A program made the translations under genes and the position numbers. Shown one piece after another: positions 12,601 through 23,523 of a DNA stretch of 64,000 nt (within the stretch, counting starts at the first letter, position 1; each line of letters opens with the position of its first letter). Source of the DNA: Euclidia mi (Eukaryota > Arthropoda > Insecta > Lepidoptera > Erebidae); assembly GCA_944739405.2 (NCBI GenBank), contig OX123192.2:51698486-51762485 (forward strand), written 5' to 3'. Under the pieces are notes generated by a model. The model was not told the DNA's origin. It saw only the letters and a list, made by a program, of their open reading frames with translations, and made no database searches.

Positions 12601-13277
12601 TTCTCGTCTTGCTAACGGCGAGTACTTGCACAGACATAACCAAGTAGCCAGGATTATTCACCAGCAACTTGCTCTGAAGTACAGACTTGTAGACATCGAG
12701 GTGCCGTACTATAGATATGTCGCTGAGCCAGTACTTGAAAATGGCCATGCCACATTGTACTGGGATCGATCTATCATCACGGACAGGACTGTTGTAGCCA
12801 ACAAGCCTGATATCGTGTTGATAGATCGATCAGAGCGCCTCGCAATAATTGTTGATGTCACTATTCCTCATGACGAGAATCTCGTGAAAGCTGAAAAGGA
12901 AAAACAGATTAAATATCTGGACTTGGCTCACGAGATTGTCGACAAGTGGGATGTGAACTCAGCAGTTATTGTGCCGATAGTCGTGACCGTTAATGGTCTA
13001 ATAGCCAAGAGCCTTGACCGTCACCTAAAGAGGCTCGCGTTGGGTGCTTGGGTCAAGGGTCTGATGCAGAAGGCAGTACTTCAGGACACGGCACGTATTG
13101 TGAGGAAGTTCCTGTCTCTAGAGCCCTAACCACCGGCAGCTTGGACCCTGTGCCCGATGCTGGTGGGACCCCACAGTTATTTTTATATTTTAAAATGTAT
13201 TTTTTTTTGTAAATTGTATATTAAAAAATGTAATTTTAATTTGATCAATGATAAATAAAGGAAATAATAATAAATTT
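9676..13277 (+). mobile_element. R4/Dong-like non-LTR retrotransposon
   Basis: The body has a GC-rich 5' region, one long broken pol frame and a short 3' untranslated region ending in taaataaaggaaataataat. Both ends lie in TAA-type repeats: tataatataataataata before the element and aataataataaa after it. Dong of Bombyx mori is known to insert in TAA repeats, and the encoded protein is of the restriction-like-endonuclease class, so R4/Dong is the best fit. A second 3' end of the same family lies at 61209-61440. Confidence 0.75.
9728..13129 (+). pseudogene. pol of R4/Dong-like element: RT plus restriction-like endonuclease, decayed
   Basis: The N-terminal part (9728-10165) contains NENVMRAYFGATEGG, which recurs in insect elements of this group as I recall them. 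The frame then shifts at about 10150. The reverse-transcriptase domain covers about 10900-11750, with GRDGL, YRPITCLPSVYK, WIDYKKAYDSVPH, FQGDSLSPLWF and the catalytic box FMDDLKL (YADD in other clades). After a second shift near 11740 comes YKYLGM (about 11860). The C-terminal part (12065-13129) has a CxxC...H...C zinc knuckle (ICRACYQPGESLRHIVSGC, about 12547-12603). It ends with a restriction-like endonuclease signature: NKPDIVLID, IIVDVTIPHDENL and AEKEKQIKY. In-frame stops at about 10456, 10738, 10996 and 12056 show it is dead. In the family this enzyme cuts target DNA and primes reverse transcription there. Confidence 0.88.
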
Positions 13278-14520
13278 GTTTATTAAAATGTGGGCAGATG
13301 ATTGTTAACTGCACGGATAGCAAAGTAAAACGTACAACCAATGATATTAGAATAGTCGAAGATACGTTACCTACGTAGTAATCAATCCGTGGAAACTGTA
13401 CACTAACGCACACATCGATAACTCCATATTTTATTTTAATATCGGTTGACAAGATGTGTCAGTTTCACTATGACGCCGGCTCGCGACGTCACACACACAT
13501 ATGTCCGACTTGCCAACTGGCTTATGTTTAGCGTCCTGCTTTTGGTACACCTATAACGTATCTACTTCTTTTTACTTGTAACATCGTTCTGTACAACCTA
13601 AACGTATTAGTTGAAATGGTCGTCTTGTCTTTTAACACAGCAGTGAGTGTAGTAAGTTCGATTCTTAAAAGTTCTCTTCTTTACTTTGTGTAATCTACTT
13701 ATAATAATTGTTGTTTGAAGACTGGCTATTTTTTTGCGTCCGTTGATTGTTCCCAAACTTCCAACACTAAACACATACAGAACACACAACAATTTAATTT
13801 TTATAAAAGTAGTTCAATCTTAGTACGGAAGTTATGATCCTTTTCATACCTTTGTTCTTCGTACTGTTATCACTTGTAAAAGAACTTTATTACTGTCCTT
13901 CATTATAATTCATTATAAGACTTCATTGTTCACTATTATCACCATTCAGTAACCAACAACACAAAACAAAATCTATTCTCATCCTCATGAACTATGTAAC
14001 TGTATTTCAATCGCTTATATCGCTAAAAGAGCCCTTGAAGCCTCACATTCCCAAATATTGTTCCCCTCAAACGGGGACACACGCTTTCGCAAATAAAACG
14101 CTATTTTTGGGAACATCAAATTGTATTAACAGCAATTCGTTTCAGCGATAATTCAATTTATCATCATTCCACCAACATTTTGCGGTTGGGAATTCTCCTT
14201 TTTTTCATTAAATTGAATGACGTCGTTTTATACGTATCCGATATCTAAACATTAGACGTGATAAAATAAAGCTGGGTAAACATTGCCCGTGGTTTACTTA
14301 ATACTGAATCAAGCTAAAGCATTCATGAAGTTTAATATATCTTCAATTCTTGTTAAAGTGAGTTGAGGATGATTGTTCTTTTTTTCCCGTCCATTTCATT
14401 TCATTCCTTAGCAAAAATGTTCTATACAAATGGCAAAAACGTGAAAGTAATGATGTCTTCGACAAGATTTTATTACGAACTTTAAGAAATAACTCACCAA
14501 ATAACTGATTCCTCATAAAG
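13278..14520. other. AT-rich stretch, nothing recognised
   Basis: Both strands were read. The short frames at 13183-13452, 13607-13792 and 14343-14528 (minus) have no motif. Confidence 0.6.
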
Positions 14521-14722
14521 ACTACCAAAGATCTTCATTACAGCCAGGAGCCTTGCCCTTTGCCTCGGAAACCATGTTAAGCTCCCAGGCTTAACCTGCT
14601 CATCGAAGCACAGGAAAAGCGATACTTAAGTTTAGTAACTTCTAATACTCGGTAGTTTACGTCGTGGGTTTAAACCCTGACACCCTATGCTTTGCAATTT
14701 GTTGGCACATCCACTCTGCTTT
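14521..14722 (-). mobile_element. SINE-A, degenerate copy
   Basis: On the minus strand it shows a B-box-like GGGTTTAAACCC, the order of blocks of SINE-A (gaagatctttg, gcctcgg) and the head end agcagagtggatgtgcc. It is much more diverged than the copy at 15271 and lacks the 3' half. Confidence 0.65.
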
Positions 14723-14892
14723 CTAAATGAACTCAATGCAGCATATCAGAATACCAATGAGAGCGTTTCTTATGATACATATACATAATTATATTACAGC
14801 AGCAACTAAGTATGTATGTATGTCTTGAAAGGTTGTTCACATCTGCATTGAGGCTACGAAATCTTAGCCGTACGCGTGTGTAAGGGATTTAC

Positions 14893-15062
14893 TAATCTAT
14901 ACTATAATAAAACTGTAGAGGTGAAAAAGTCTGTATATTAAAGATATTTTGATGAAAATTAGCTAAAAAATCTAGGAAAATGCTAAAAAGCAATACTTGA
15001 TATTTTTTTGAATTTATGTCTGTCTGTCTGTCTTTCCCTATATTGCTAAAGATCTCTAAAAT
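14893..15062 (+). repeat. Dispersed repeat (ACTATAATAAAACT type)
   Basis: It starts ctatactataataaaact and ends with a GTCTGTCTGTCTGTC run. The same start and GTCT run appear at 31899-32150 and 37156-37407. I recall this layout from non-coding moth repeats. No protein is encoded. Confidence 0.55.
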
Positions 15063-15270
15063 GGCGAAATAAATTTCAATAAAACTTACACTCATGTACA
15101 AAGGATACTCAAACCTATAAAAAAGTATATGTAACTTCACAATCGGTTGAGTGATTTTCGGTGTACAGCTTGATCTCTCCTTTGTACGTAGTCCCAAACA
15201 AAACAGGGATCATCCAAAACTGGTTAATATGTGGTGCCATCTATCATCATTATAAGTTTGTTAGTAAAAG

Positions 15271-15649
15271 GCAGCGATAGCCGAGTGGATATACTAACCG
15301 ACTGCCATGCAGAGGGTATCAGGTTCGAATCCACGGCGCGCACCAATGACTTTTCGGAGTTATGTGCGTATTGAATTGTTAATTATCGCTTGTCCCGTGC
15401 CTCGGAGAGCACGTTAAGCTGTCGGTCCCGGTTGTCATGAAGATCTTTGACAGTCGTTATAGGGCGTCAGTACCTTCTAAATAAACTGGCACTAGTCTAA
15501 ACCATGGAATATCGCTATCCCTTCGGGTTGCGGAGGTCAGACAGGCAGTCGCTCTGTGGAAAAGCTAATATTCAGCCAAATCCGGTTAGGCTAGAAAGCG
15601 GACCCCAGACTGAAACTGGGATAACGCTTAGAGAAAGAAGAAGAAGAAG
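15271..15649 (+). mobile_element. SINE-A, full length with a perfect 17-bp TSD
   Basis: The head GCAGCGATAGCCGAGTGG carries an A box and GGTTCGAATCC a B box. A body of about 270 bases follows, then the tail AGAAAGAAGAAGAAGAAG. The insertion is flanked by exact copies of AAGTTTGTTAGTAAAAG at 15254-15270 and 15650-15666, which fixes both ends. The clean duplication implies a fairly recent insertion. A SINE is a Pol III transcript moved by a partner LINE; it is not a tRNA gene. Confidence 0.97.
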
Positions 15650-15707
15650 AAGTTTGTTAGTAAAAGTATAGTTAGTCAAAATAGGTACCTTCTACCTTTA
15701 ATTTGAT

Positions 15708-16227
15708 GGAAGTGAATGAATGTAGATACTGCTAGACTAGTTTACTTTAGTTATTTTCACAGCGTAATGTCTTACGGTATAATGTTACGGGCTATACCCC
15801 CTGCTGATATACAGACTATTTTTGTCATTCAAAAGAGGACCATACGTGCAATTTATAAGTTAGGTACTAGAGTTTATTTACGTGACAAATTTAACGAAGT
15901 AGATATATTGACAGTTGCATCGCAATATATATATACATATATGCTAACTTAATGAACATTAAGAAAAAATTTATTCTATACCGCAAAAATAGTGATTTGC
16001 ACAACGTGAACACAAGGAATAAGCATAAACTAGTGGGAACTAACTACGGTTTACATAAAATTCAGAACTCATTTGCGGGGATTGGTATACGATTTTTCAA
16101 CAAATTGCCTCTTGAAATAATGAATTTACCCATGCACAAATACCAACGGACAATTAGGAACTTTCTTTTGCAAAGGGGTTATTACACTATTAAGGAATTT
16201 TTAAATCATAAGACACCATGGGGATAG
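15708..16227 (+). pseudogene. C-terminal remnant of a CR1/Jockey-type LINE ORF2
   Basis: Two neighbouring frames, about 15716-15952 and 15952-16227, together match the end of insect non-LTR ORF2 proteins. Key phrases are ARLVYFSYFHSVMSYGI, FVIQKRTIRAIYKL, FFNKLPLEIMNLP and GYYTIKEFL. The same order occurs in the fuller element at 47507-48049 (QKRCIRAICDI, MFYSLKEFLDW). The RT core and endonuclease are missing, so this is a 5'-truncated, frameshifted insertion. The TSD of the SINE-A copy ends just before it (15666). Confidence 0.8.
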
Positions 16228-16480
16228 GCTTAGGCTATATTTTCTTTTCTGACCGTTTAATATAATTGTTATATAAATTTGTAAAATTTTCGTTTTGATA
16301 AGCGATATGTTAAATGGAGGTGCCTCGTGAACACATGATTTTGCAGGATTTGGATATTTTTATGATTTGTTGAATGTAGTTTAACATCATTTATCCCTTA
16401 TTTTATCATTGTTTACTTGTCACCTTCACAAAATTATTTCTACATTTGCATTCCTTCACGCGTTCCACTATTTTTTTTTA
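16228..16480. other. Probable 3' untranslated part of the preceding LINE remnant
   Basis: AT-rich and without coding sequence. It follows directly from the stop codon of the remnant and runs up to a SINE-B copy. No tail repeat is visible, so its end is unknown. Confidence 0.35.
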
Positions 16481-16688
16481 TAGACTCACGCCAGTATCCC
16501 CGAAGGGGTAGGCAGAGGTGTTACACCCACATTTTGCCATGAGTTTTTATGTCCCACGTAATAGGGGGCGAGCCTATTGCCGTACCGGGCACATTACCAG
16601 ACTCTGTGCTGTTACTGGGACCCGGGAATCGAACCCGAGACCTCCCAATCCCACGCGCACTTTTATGCCGCGAGACCAACGAGGCAGT
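16481..16688 (-). mobile_element. SINE-B copy (tRNA-derived SINE)
   Basis: Read on the minus strand: a head ctgcctcgttggtctcgcgg (A box), a B box GGGTTCGATTCCCGGG, the body ggcaataggctcgcccccta, and the tail CTACCCCTTCGGGG then actggcgtgagtc. This is one of at least nine SINE-B copies or remnants in the window. Confidence 0.88.
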
Positions 16689-17219
16689 CTAATTTTCATT
16701 AAATATAAATTAGAATTAAAATATAAATTAGTTCCACTAATTTATATTAATAATAACGATCTGGAAAGTGGAGGTAATTGGCGGTCATGGTCAGTATACC
16801 AATAGATTGTTTCTTACTGCCGGTTCGTATACCGTTGTCGTCATGCTCACTAAAATTTCATTTCTTGTGGTAGCGTCGTGTGTTGGATCATCCCTGTCCC
16901 GCGAGGCAAGAGGGATGATGGCTGGCCCACGCGTCATACTCGTAAACGGGTGCTATTTGCGATGACTGGTCGATGAACAAAATTAAAATTAAGTATTATG
17001 CTTGAGTATTTTTATGTACAGTAAATATATACAAGTGATATAGAAGGTGTAACAGTTGCAGCTCCTTACAAATAGTAAATTATGTGTATTATCCTTAACC
17101 TGGCGATGAAAAAGAGTGATCGTGAGTTTTATTGCCCGTTTTTTCTCATGGTTCTACGCCCTTGCTTTGCGAATGTGGCAGTAAATGTAAATGTTGAGTC
17201 TTTAAGTAATTATTTTATA
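16689..17219. other. No supported feature
   Basis: AT-rich, with a short direct repeat of aaatataaattag near 16700-16745. The open frames at 16518-16805 and 16768-16965 are partly antisense to SINE-B and show no motif. Confidence 0.5.
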
Positions 17220-17230
17220 AATTTATTATT

Positions 17231-17626
17231 GACCGTGTGGTTGACGGCATAGAATACAAGTGTCGCCACCCCCTATCTTCCCGTGGGTGTCATAAGAGGC
17301 GACTTAGGGATAACACGATGCAAATACCATCTTTGCGTAGAGACGGAAAACTCGACATCAAACCCTATACGACTGCCTCGTTGGTCTCGCGGCATAAATG
17401 TGCGCGTGGGATCGGGAGGTCCCGGGTTCAATTCCTGGGTCGGGCAGTGTTATTGGGTTTTTCTGTCACGAAATTCTCAGTAGCAGCACTGAGTCTGGAA
17501 ATGTGCCCGGTACGGCAATAGGCTCGCCCCTTATTACGTGGGACTAAAGTATAAGAAAAGTGGGAGTAGAAATACACCTCTGCCTACCCCTTCGGTGATA
17601 AAATGCGTGACGTTATGTATGTATGT
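17231..17626 (+). mobile_element. Composite SINE: 5' module plus SINE-B, with an 11-bp TSD
   Basis: Two parts are fused. Bases 17231-17370 are the module gtgtggttgacggcatag...gtgggtgtcataagaggcgac, shared with 24291, 4308 and 53476-53716. From about 17372 a SINE-B follows (A box TGGTCTCGCGG, B box GGTTCAATTCC, tail CTACCCCTTCGG). AATTTATTATT occurs at 17220-17230 and again at 17627-17637. The duplication brackets the whole fusion, so both parts moved as one unit. Confidence 0.85.
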
Positions 17627-17634
17627 AATTTATT

Positions 17635-17700
17635 ATTTTGACGTTCATAAGCGTCACATTGTGACCCAAGTGAATAAAGGATTTTGACTTGACTTGACAA
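17635..17700 (+). mobile_element. Non-LTR 3' end with a TTGAC-type tail
   Basis: The sequence gacgttcataagcgtcac, then gtgaataaaggattttgac and a short TTGACTTGAC repeat, looks like the last bases of a LINE with a simple-repeat tail. No coding part remains. Confidence 0.5.
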
Positions 17701-20516
17701 AGAATTTCAGAAATTAAGTTGACATTTTCATGATTTATCAAGCATGTTAAGAAAAGAAAAGGAACCTGAAAAACGTAACTTGAAAAAAAATTACTTATTG
17801 TCGTTTGAATAAACACTAATAACACTATATTATTTTTACTTTAGCTTTTAAACAAAACTAAATCACCCTCAGTTTCCCCAAAAAGAATTACACTTCGGAA
17901 ACTGATTACCACAACAATGTGAACGTTGGCGCCCTTTTATATGAACAAACATATAATGACCTAAAAACACATAATGTAGTGTGAAGAATGCCTGAAGCAA
18001 TTCAGTTTAAATCTCAGCTCTTTACCGAGAAAATTATGTTATAGTCCCCTGGCGAAGCTAAAATGATAGGGACATGGAACAGAACTAATTCTGAAATAAA
18101 GTAGTCTACATTCGACGATTTTTTTCTTGTGATGGGCTGTTGCTGAAAGCCGTTGAGGAAATAACACCATTCTTTCCTCAACAGTTTCTTCATTCAAGTA
18201 AACCGAGGGAACCCTCTGACAGAGCCAGGTAGCCGTGTGTAATTTGGGGACCACTGTCCTTTCGAATCTGACGTATGTGTATATGCTTTGTCTGATCTGA
18301 TCTAATCATGACTGTGCGAGAACTTTATTCGCCATAGAGAACATTAATAGCGCAATTTAGGACGTAGTTCCTTCGTTGTCCGTTAGATGTCACTAATGTT
18401 TGTTTGTCTATGGCAGTTGTATATGGCACTATGCTAACTCTGACACTATAAAATTATCCATCAGGGCTATAATTATTATGTTACGCTAAAAGTGCATAAT
18501 GTGGCCTGTATGGAAGACACAAACACAGACACATCCACAATCGGTGCGGTGTAGCAGGTGCCCGCTTTAATTACTGTAGTATTAAAATAGTAAATTCTGT
18601 CTAACGAGCCTTTGTCTTTCTTTTTTCATACCCGCACTAGTTTTACCATCAGTAAACAATCTGCTTACAGGATTTAGCATTGCATGGATCATACAAGGTT
18701 ATCAAAGCGTGATATTTTGATAATAATATAGCGGATTTACTGAAAACATAACGCATTTTGGTAATTCCTTGTTTTTATTTTTTACAACGATTAAGTGCTC
18801 TCAAAAAAGATTGCATGATAGAACCTCCTATATTTAAGTGAGTTATAAAAACGATATTTAATCCCATAAAAAATACGATACCGTAAGAAAAATATAAAAT
18901 GCCTTCACAAAGTGTATTTTTAACCGAATCTCAACCGAATTTAAACCGAAAGAAGCGTTATTCAAAAATTTCAATTTGAAACGTAATGTGCTATGATTCC
19001 GAACTTTTATTGCCATAATCAGGCGTATAAAAGTCAGAATTACGTAATTAAATTTCACCTATATAAATTCGGTTTTTATGGTTTTATTCATCCCCTGGGA
19101 TTTGCAGTAATAATTAACAAGGTTGGGTTGATCATAAAGATTAAGCGTTTTATGATTCGTAAGTGGCAGCGTTTTATCTACGAGCTACGATGGCAGAAAA
19201 TCGAAATAGCTGCCTGATAAGCAGGTGTATTTTTGTAAGCAATTCGTTTGTGGTAATTAAAACAGGGTTGGTGAAATTTCCTTTGTGAAACAAATTGGAG
19301 ATGTCTTGAAAAACGGAAAGGTTTAGAGCAGCCGAAATCGGCGAGCATTTATGAAAAGAGTAATTAATGTTGAGGAAGCGCGTGAGGTTTGCAAGGAATG
19401 AAGTATGTTATCTCTGCTTACACCGACGGGAAAATGCGTGAGTACACGTATGCGTGTATTTGAATGTTTAACTCTCTTTCACTTAAAACAGTATAATTAG
19501 TGTTACATACATTGGGCACTGTTTAATTTACGCCTTTATTTTCTTATTTATCCGTATATTTTGACTTTTAATTTCTGCAAAGTAAATTATAGTCGTACAT
19601 AGTGACGTATTCATTTACCGCATCAAGTAAGCCATCAAATCTTGCAGTTTTTAGCATGAAAGATATGGCGTCATACTTACTTTTATCGCCCATATTGCTA
19701 GTTTTATACTTCAATATACAGCTACTGTTTCCAAAAACTTTGCACCTTGGCCGACTAATCTATATTTTGTAGTAAAATAAATTGCCATGGAGTACAGAGG
19801 AAATGGACTCCTGAATCGAGATATTTACAAGAAAATAAAGTGTAGCAATTATAATACTAGGTGTTATTATAAACGCAAAGAGGAGGGATGGTAGCTTCGA
19901 TGCATGGGTGTAGGAATGATTAATCGTTGCATGGATTAATGATTGGATAAATGTATAGATGGTTGGATGGATGCACGTTTGTTACTGTTGCACGCAAAAA
20001 CTATCTTGCTACTATTATAAACGTGTCCGTTTGTAAATATGGATAGATGTACGGAAGGATATAATTATAATTGAAACAGTAGTTCCTAATATTTGCGCGA
20101 TCAACCAAACAAACTGTTCAGCTTTATAATATTAGTATTGATACATCAAATTTTATGATAGAACATTTTTTGGCAATATGAATTACGTGGGTGGCGTCAC
20201 GGGTAGAAACTTATACCTACATCGCAAAGCTTAAACTAGCGTGTCCAATATATCAAAGTGAAGTAATATATAAACCAAACTTCAATAATTAATGGAAGAC
20301 ATCGTATATCAATCGATCAGCGCTTAGAACATTGATCACTTCACTAGGTTACCCAAATAAAATAAATCGGGTACACTTATTCACATTTTTTCAGTACAAA
20401 TGTTAGGTAATTATATTAGCTATAGCTGAGTTAATGGTATGTCGGTGATTTGGACAAATAGTGTTACAGTTTTGTATAGTAGCACATATTTTAATGTTTA
20501 GGTATCTAAGTATGGT
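17701..20516. other. AT-rich stretch with no supported gene
   Basis: Nothing could be assigned. A minus-strand frame at 18039-18254 (71 codons, with PCPYHFSFARGL) is more GC-rich than its surroundings and could be the end of a degraded element, but I do not recognise it. The segment at 19980-20130 has phrases (aaacgtgtccgtttgtaaat) that recall non-coding moth repeats. Confidence 0.45.
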
Positions 20517-20712
20517 ATTGTAGCGCTCATAGCGAGACTTGGCCTGCCGTTCGTAACAGATCGGCAAAGTTAACCAACGCTTGTACAGGTCGCAAATTGG
20601 ATGGGTGACCACGCGTGGCATTTACAACTGTCGGTACCGGTTCTTGTCTCAGGATAAGAATCGTTAGGCCATGTCGGAGGCCTTCGGGCGATTTGAAACG
20701 CCAACACTACAG
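20517..20712 (+). mobile_element. 5S-rRNA-derived SINE, copy 1
   Basis: The head carries the 5S internal promoter elements in order: an A-box region AAAGTTAACCAACGC, an intermediate element AGGTCGC, and an exact C box TTGGATGGGTGACC (about 20596-20609). Instead of ending like 5S rRNA it continues into an unrelated body (tcggtaccggttcttgtctc, gccttcgggc) shared with the copy at 22715. That fusion makes it a SINE3-type retroposon, not a ribosomal gene. Confidence 0.85.
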
Positions 20713-21641
20713 TTAGCCACACACTCACACGCAAAACAAAAACAAACAATATGGTCACGGCGATATATTGAAACTAGTTGCTGCCCGCGACTACCCCCGC
20801 AAATGTCCCAATCGTGGCAAAAGATAGCATGTATGTTATTTTTTATGATTACAATATTTATCTCTCAAATATTTTTTTTGGGAAATGTATGAAAAATCTT
20901 TGCATTTCCTCTATGTGTGAGAAATTGACAGAAAAAAGACTTAGACTAAAGTTCCACCTATAAATTATGAGCTTTTAGTATAAAGTAATTTAGACCTTGT
21001 TTAGTGATAGCGCGCAATACAATCAACAATGTAATTTAGGTAAGCTACGTAGATACCACAACTAGATGGCAACGTCAGCATATGCCAAGGCATTAGCATC
21101 TCGACCATCCCCAAAAGTAATGGCCAATAAACTTCTGCCCCTAGATAAGTAAAGCAAAACTTTTTTACAAACAAGCGTTTGGTAGTTAACATAAATTCTC
21201 TACAATTTACAACTTCAATTTTCGCTACATAATTACTCTTATTTGTATTCCGGTCGCCCCTGGTTCCGCAGATACAAGTCCATTACCGTATTTCAGGGTT
21301 CCTTAACACATTAACTGTAATAACAATAAAAAGGGACTTTTTATTTTCGCTTGTAATACTTGGCCTTTGTTAAGTTTTACTCTAGATGCGATCAAAAGAC
21401 AATTGCCTTTGTATTTCGGCGTTTATAGTCTTAAGATGCTCGTAGAAAACTAATCATTTGAAAATGTTGTAATAAGCGTCCTAGCGCAATACTGGTTGTA
21501 GCCAAGACTTTCACAATGAAGCCTATTATTTAAAATATTGTTTATAGATCTACTCGTATGTCACAGATGCAGATCGCACAGCCACTGGTACACTGGTACC
21601 CCATTCAGGTACATAGCATAGCATTTTTATTTGAGCCTATA
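20713..21641. other. No supported feature
   Basis: AT-rich, without recognisable coding sequence or repeat. Frames at 20671-20963 and 21001-21192 (minus) have no motif. Confidence 0.5.
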
Positions 21642-21846
21642 TCTTATACTTAAAAGCTGAAGAGTTTGTTTGTTTGTTTGGTTGAACGCGCTAATCTCAG
21701 GAGGTCTGATTTGAAAAATTCTTTCTGTGTTAGATAGCCCATTTATCGAGGAAGCCTATAGGCTATATAACATCGCGCTATGAGCGACGGGAGCGGAGCA
21801 GTATCCTTAAATAACGCGGGTGTAACCGCGGGCACCCTCTGCTTGT
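21642..21846 (+). mobile_element. Non-autonomous Helitron-like element, degenerate 3' end
   Basis: It starts TC after an A and continues aagctgaagagtttg, a TTTG run, gaacgcgctaatctcaggag, tagatagcccatttatcgag and ggctatataacatcgcg. This order is very familiar from insect Helitron-like repeats. The end has a GC hairpin (CGCGGGTGTAACCGCGGGC), but the terminal CTRR is not recognisable. Confidence 0.7.
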
Positions 21847-21962
21847 GCAAGATAAAAATGCTTATTTGTTCCATAAATAAATGTGATACAAGTCACCAAA
21901 AGTTTCACGACTGATTGCAACCTATGATGAAGCCAACTCGACACCTGCCTATCCTACCGTAG

Positions 21963-22312
21963 AGGCAAGCATAAGCTTGTAGAGATACCAAGATTGCCTG
22001 TCATGCAGAAGGTATAGGGTTTGAATCTACGGCGCGCACGACTGTCTTTTCGGAGTCATGTGCGTATTTAATTGTTAACATAATTATCGCTTGCGCCGTG
22101 CCTCGGAGAGCACGTTAAGCCGACGGTCGCCGGCTTTCATGAAAATCTTTGACAGTCTTTATAGAAGTCAGTACCTCTGAATAAACTGATCTAAACCACG
22201 AAATTTTGCCATCCCTTTGGGTAGCAGAGTTCAGACAGGGGGTTGCTCTGTAGATAAGTTAATGCGGTTAGACTAGTAAGTGGACCCCGCGTTGCAATTC
22301 GGATAGCGCTTG
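21963..22312 (+). mobile_element. SINE-A, diverged copy with a GATGAT-type tail
   Basis: Both the head (aggcaagcataagcttgtag) and the body align block by block with SINE-A at 15271, including GGGTTTGAATC as B box, cctcggagagcacgttaagc and gtggaccccgcgttgcaa. The tail reads gcttggaggatgattatga rather than the GAAGAAG of the other copies. Confidence 0.8.
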
Positions 22313-22714
22313 GAGGATGATTATGAGGTAGCCAAAACTAAATCTATCCGAAAATTGCTGTTCTATATACAGCCTCATTCATTTAATAGTACCTACCTAA
22401 AATCTACAGAAAATACAAACTAAAAAATAAGGTCTCATCGAACCCAAAAAGCTTTCACGACTAACAGATTATCACTCATATTATACATAGAGTTCCAATT
22501 TATAAAGGTCCTGACCTCAATATTAAAAGTATCGCGCTAGACCTCATTGCATAAAATCTTAGTCATAATAAAAATATGCAAAGCGTTGTCATTAGGAAAC
22601 GAGAAAATACGGCGAGAACAAGCGTAAATAGTGTATAAGTTTTAGGGTTCTGTGCACTGTTAAACATTTTATTTTTAACAAATAGAATTAACATAAGTTC
22701 AAAGTTTCTAATAA
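22313..22714. other. No supported feature
   Basis: AT-rich and non-coding. The phrase ttagggttctgtgcac at about 22640 recalls the end of the repeat type at 104-985 but is too short to call. Confidence 0.4.
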
Positions 22715-22925
22715 TCGTATGATGGCGAGCCGAAAGGCAAAGTTAAGCAACGCTGGCATAGGTCGTCACTTGGTTAGGTGAACGGGTGTGGCATTTACAT
22801 TGTCATAGTCAGTTACACATAAAAGCAATACCATGCCAGGGACTGCATGTAAATCCGTCGGTCCCGGTTCTTGTCTCAGGTGAAGAATTGTTGGAGCCCT
22901 TCAGGTTGCCTGAAAACTACGACAC
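22715..22925 (+). mobile_element. 5S-rRNA-derived SINE, copy 2
   Basis: A 5S-like head (AAAGTTAAGCAACGCTGGC, then TAGGTCGTCACTTGGTTAGG) is followed by the same body as the copy at 20517: gtcggtcccggttcttgtctc, then agcccttcaggttgcc. The C box is mutated (TTGGTTAGGTGAAC), so this copy is the more diverged one. It has an extra stretch of about 50 bases between head and body. Confidence 0.75.
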
Positions 22926-23304
22926 TAAAACCAGCAATTTATTATTCTTTTTATTTTTATATTATTTTATTTTAAAAATAACTTACACTCCGGAGGCATA
23001 AATATACATTTCGAATAATTACGCAAATGAGATCTAAATGTAAACATAACAAATTAATGCTGCAATACAAAATTAAGAAGCACTGCCTTATGAAAATTCG
23101 CCTTAAGATATACGCCTGAAACGTAAAGTAAGCTGGAAATTATACGATAAATAAATGCAAGGGAATCGCAGATATGCTAATCCAAGCCATTTGAAGATGT
23201 TTTTAGGACGCTGCCATGGAGAACTGAGAAGCGAGTTTTGAATATTAAATAATTGCTTATTTTATGATGGATTAATATGAGCTTTTAGACTGTGTATATG
23301 ACTC
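22926..23304. other. No supported feature
   Basis: AT-rich, non-coding, nothing recognised. Confidence 0.5.
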
Positions 23305-23523
23305 TTCCGATCAGAAGTTCCCGGATTCAATTCCCGGGTCGGTGTTACTGAGTATTTCCGAATTCTCACTAACAGCACCGAGTCTGGCAATGGAAATACC
23401 GGGCGTAACGGCAATAGGCTCGCCCCCTATTACGTGGGACCTAAAAATTCATGGCGAAATGTAGGTAATATTACATCTCTGCCTACCCTTTCGGGGATAA
23501 AAGCGTGACGATATAAAAAAAAG
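23305..23523 (+). mobile_element. SINE-B copy
   Basis: A B box GGATTCAATTCCCGGG is followed by acggcaataggctcgcccc, tattacgtgggacctaaaa and ctgcctaccctttcgggg, then an A-rich tail. The A box end of the head is diverged (ctcttccgatcag). Confidence 0.85.

Noticed and set aside
11854..12748. Minus-strand frames opposite the Dong-like pol
   Set aside because: The plus strand carries conserved RT, zinc-knuckle and endonuclease motifs in this range.
15271..15345. tRNA-like sequences in the SINE heads (also 17372, 26362, 40468, 58769)
   Set aside because: They have A and B boxes but occur as repeated heads of long SINE bodies with tails and TSDs, so they are not tRNA genes.
18039..18254. Minus-strand 71-codon frame in a slightly GC-rich patch
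   Set aside because: No motif was recognised and there is no support from neighbours; kept only as a remark.
20517..20640. A 5S rRNA gene
   Set aside because: Only the internal promoter region is 5S-like. The 3' part differs and is shared with another SINE copy.
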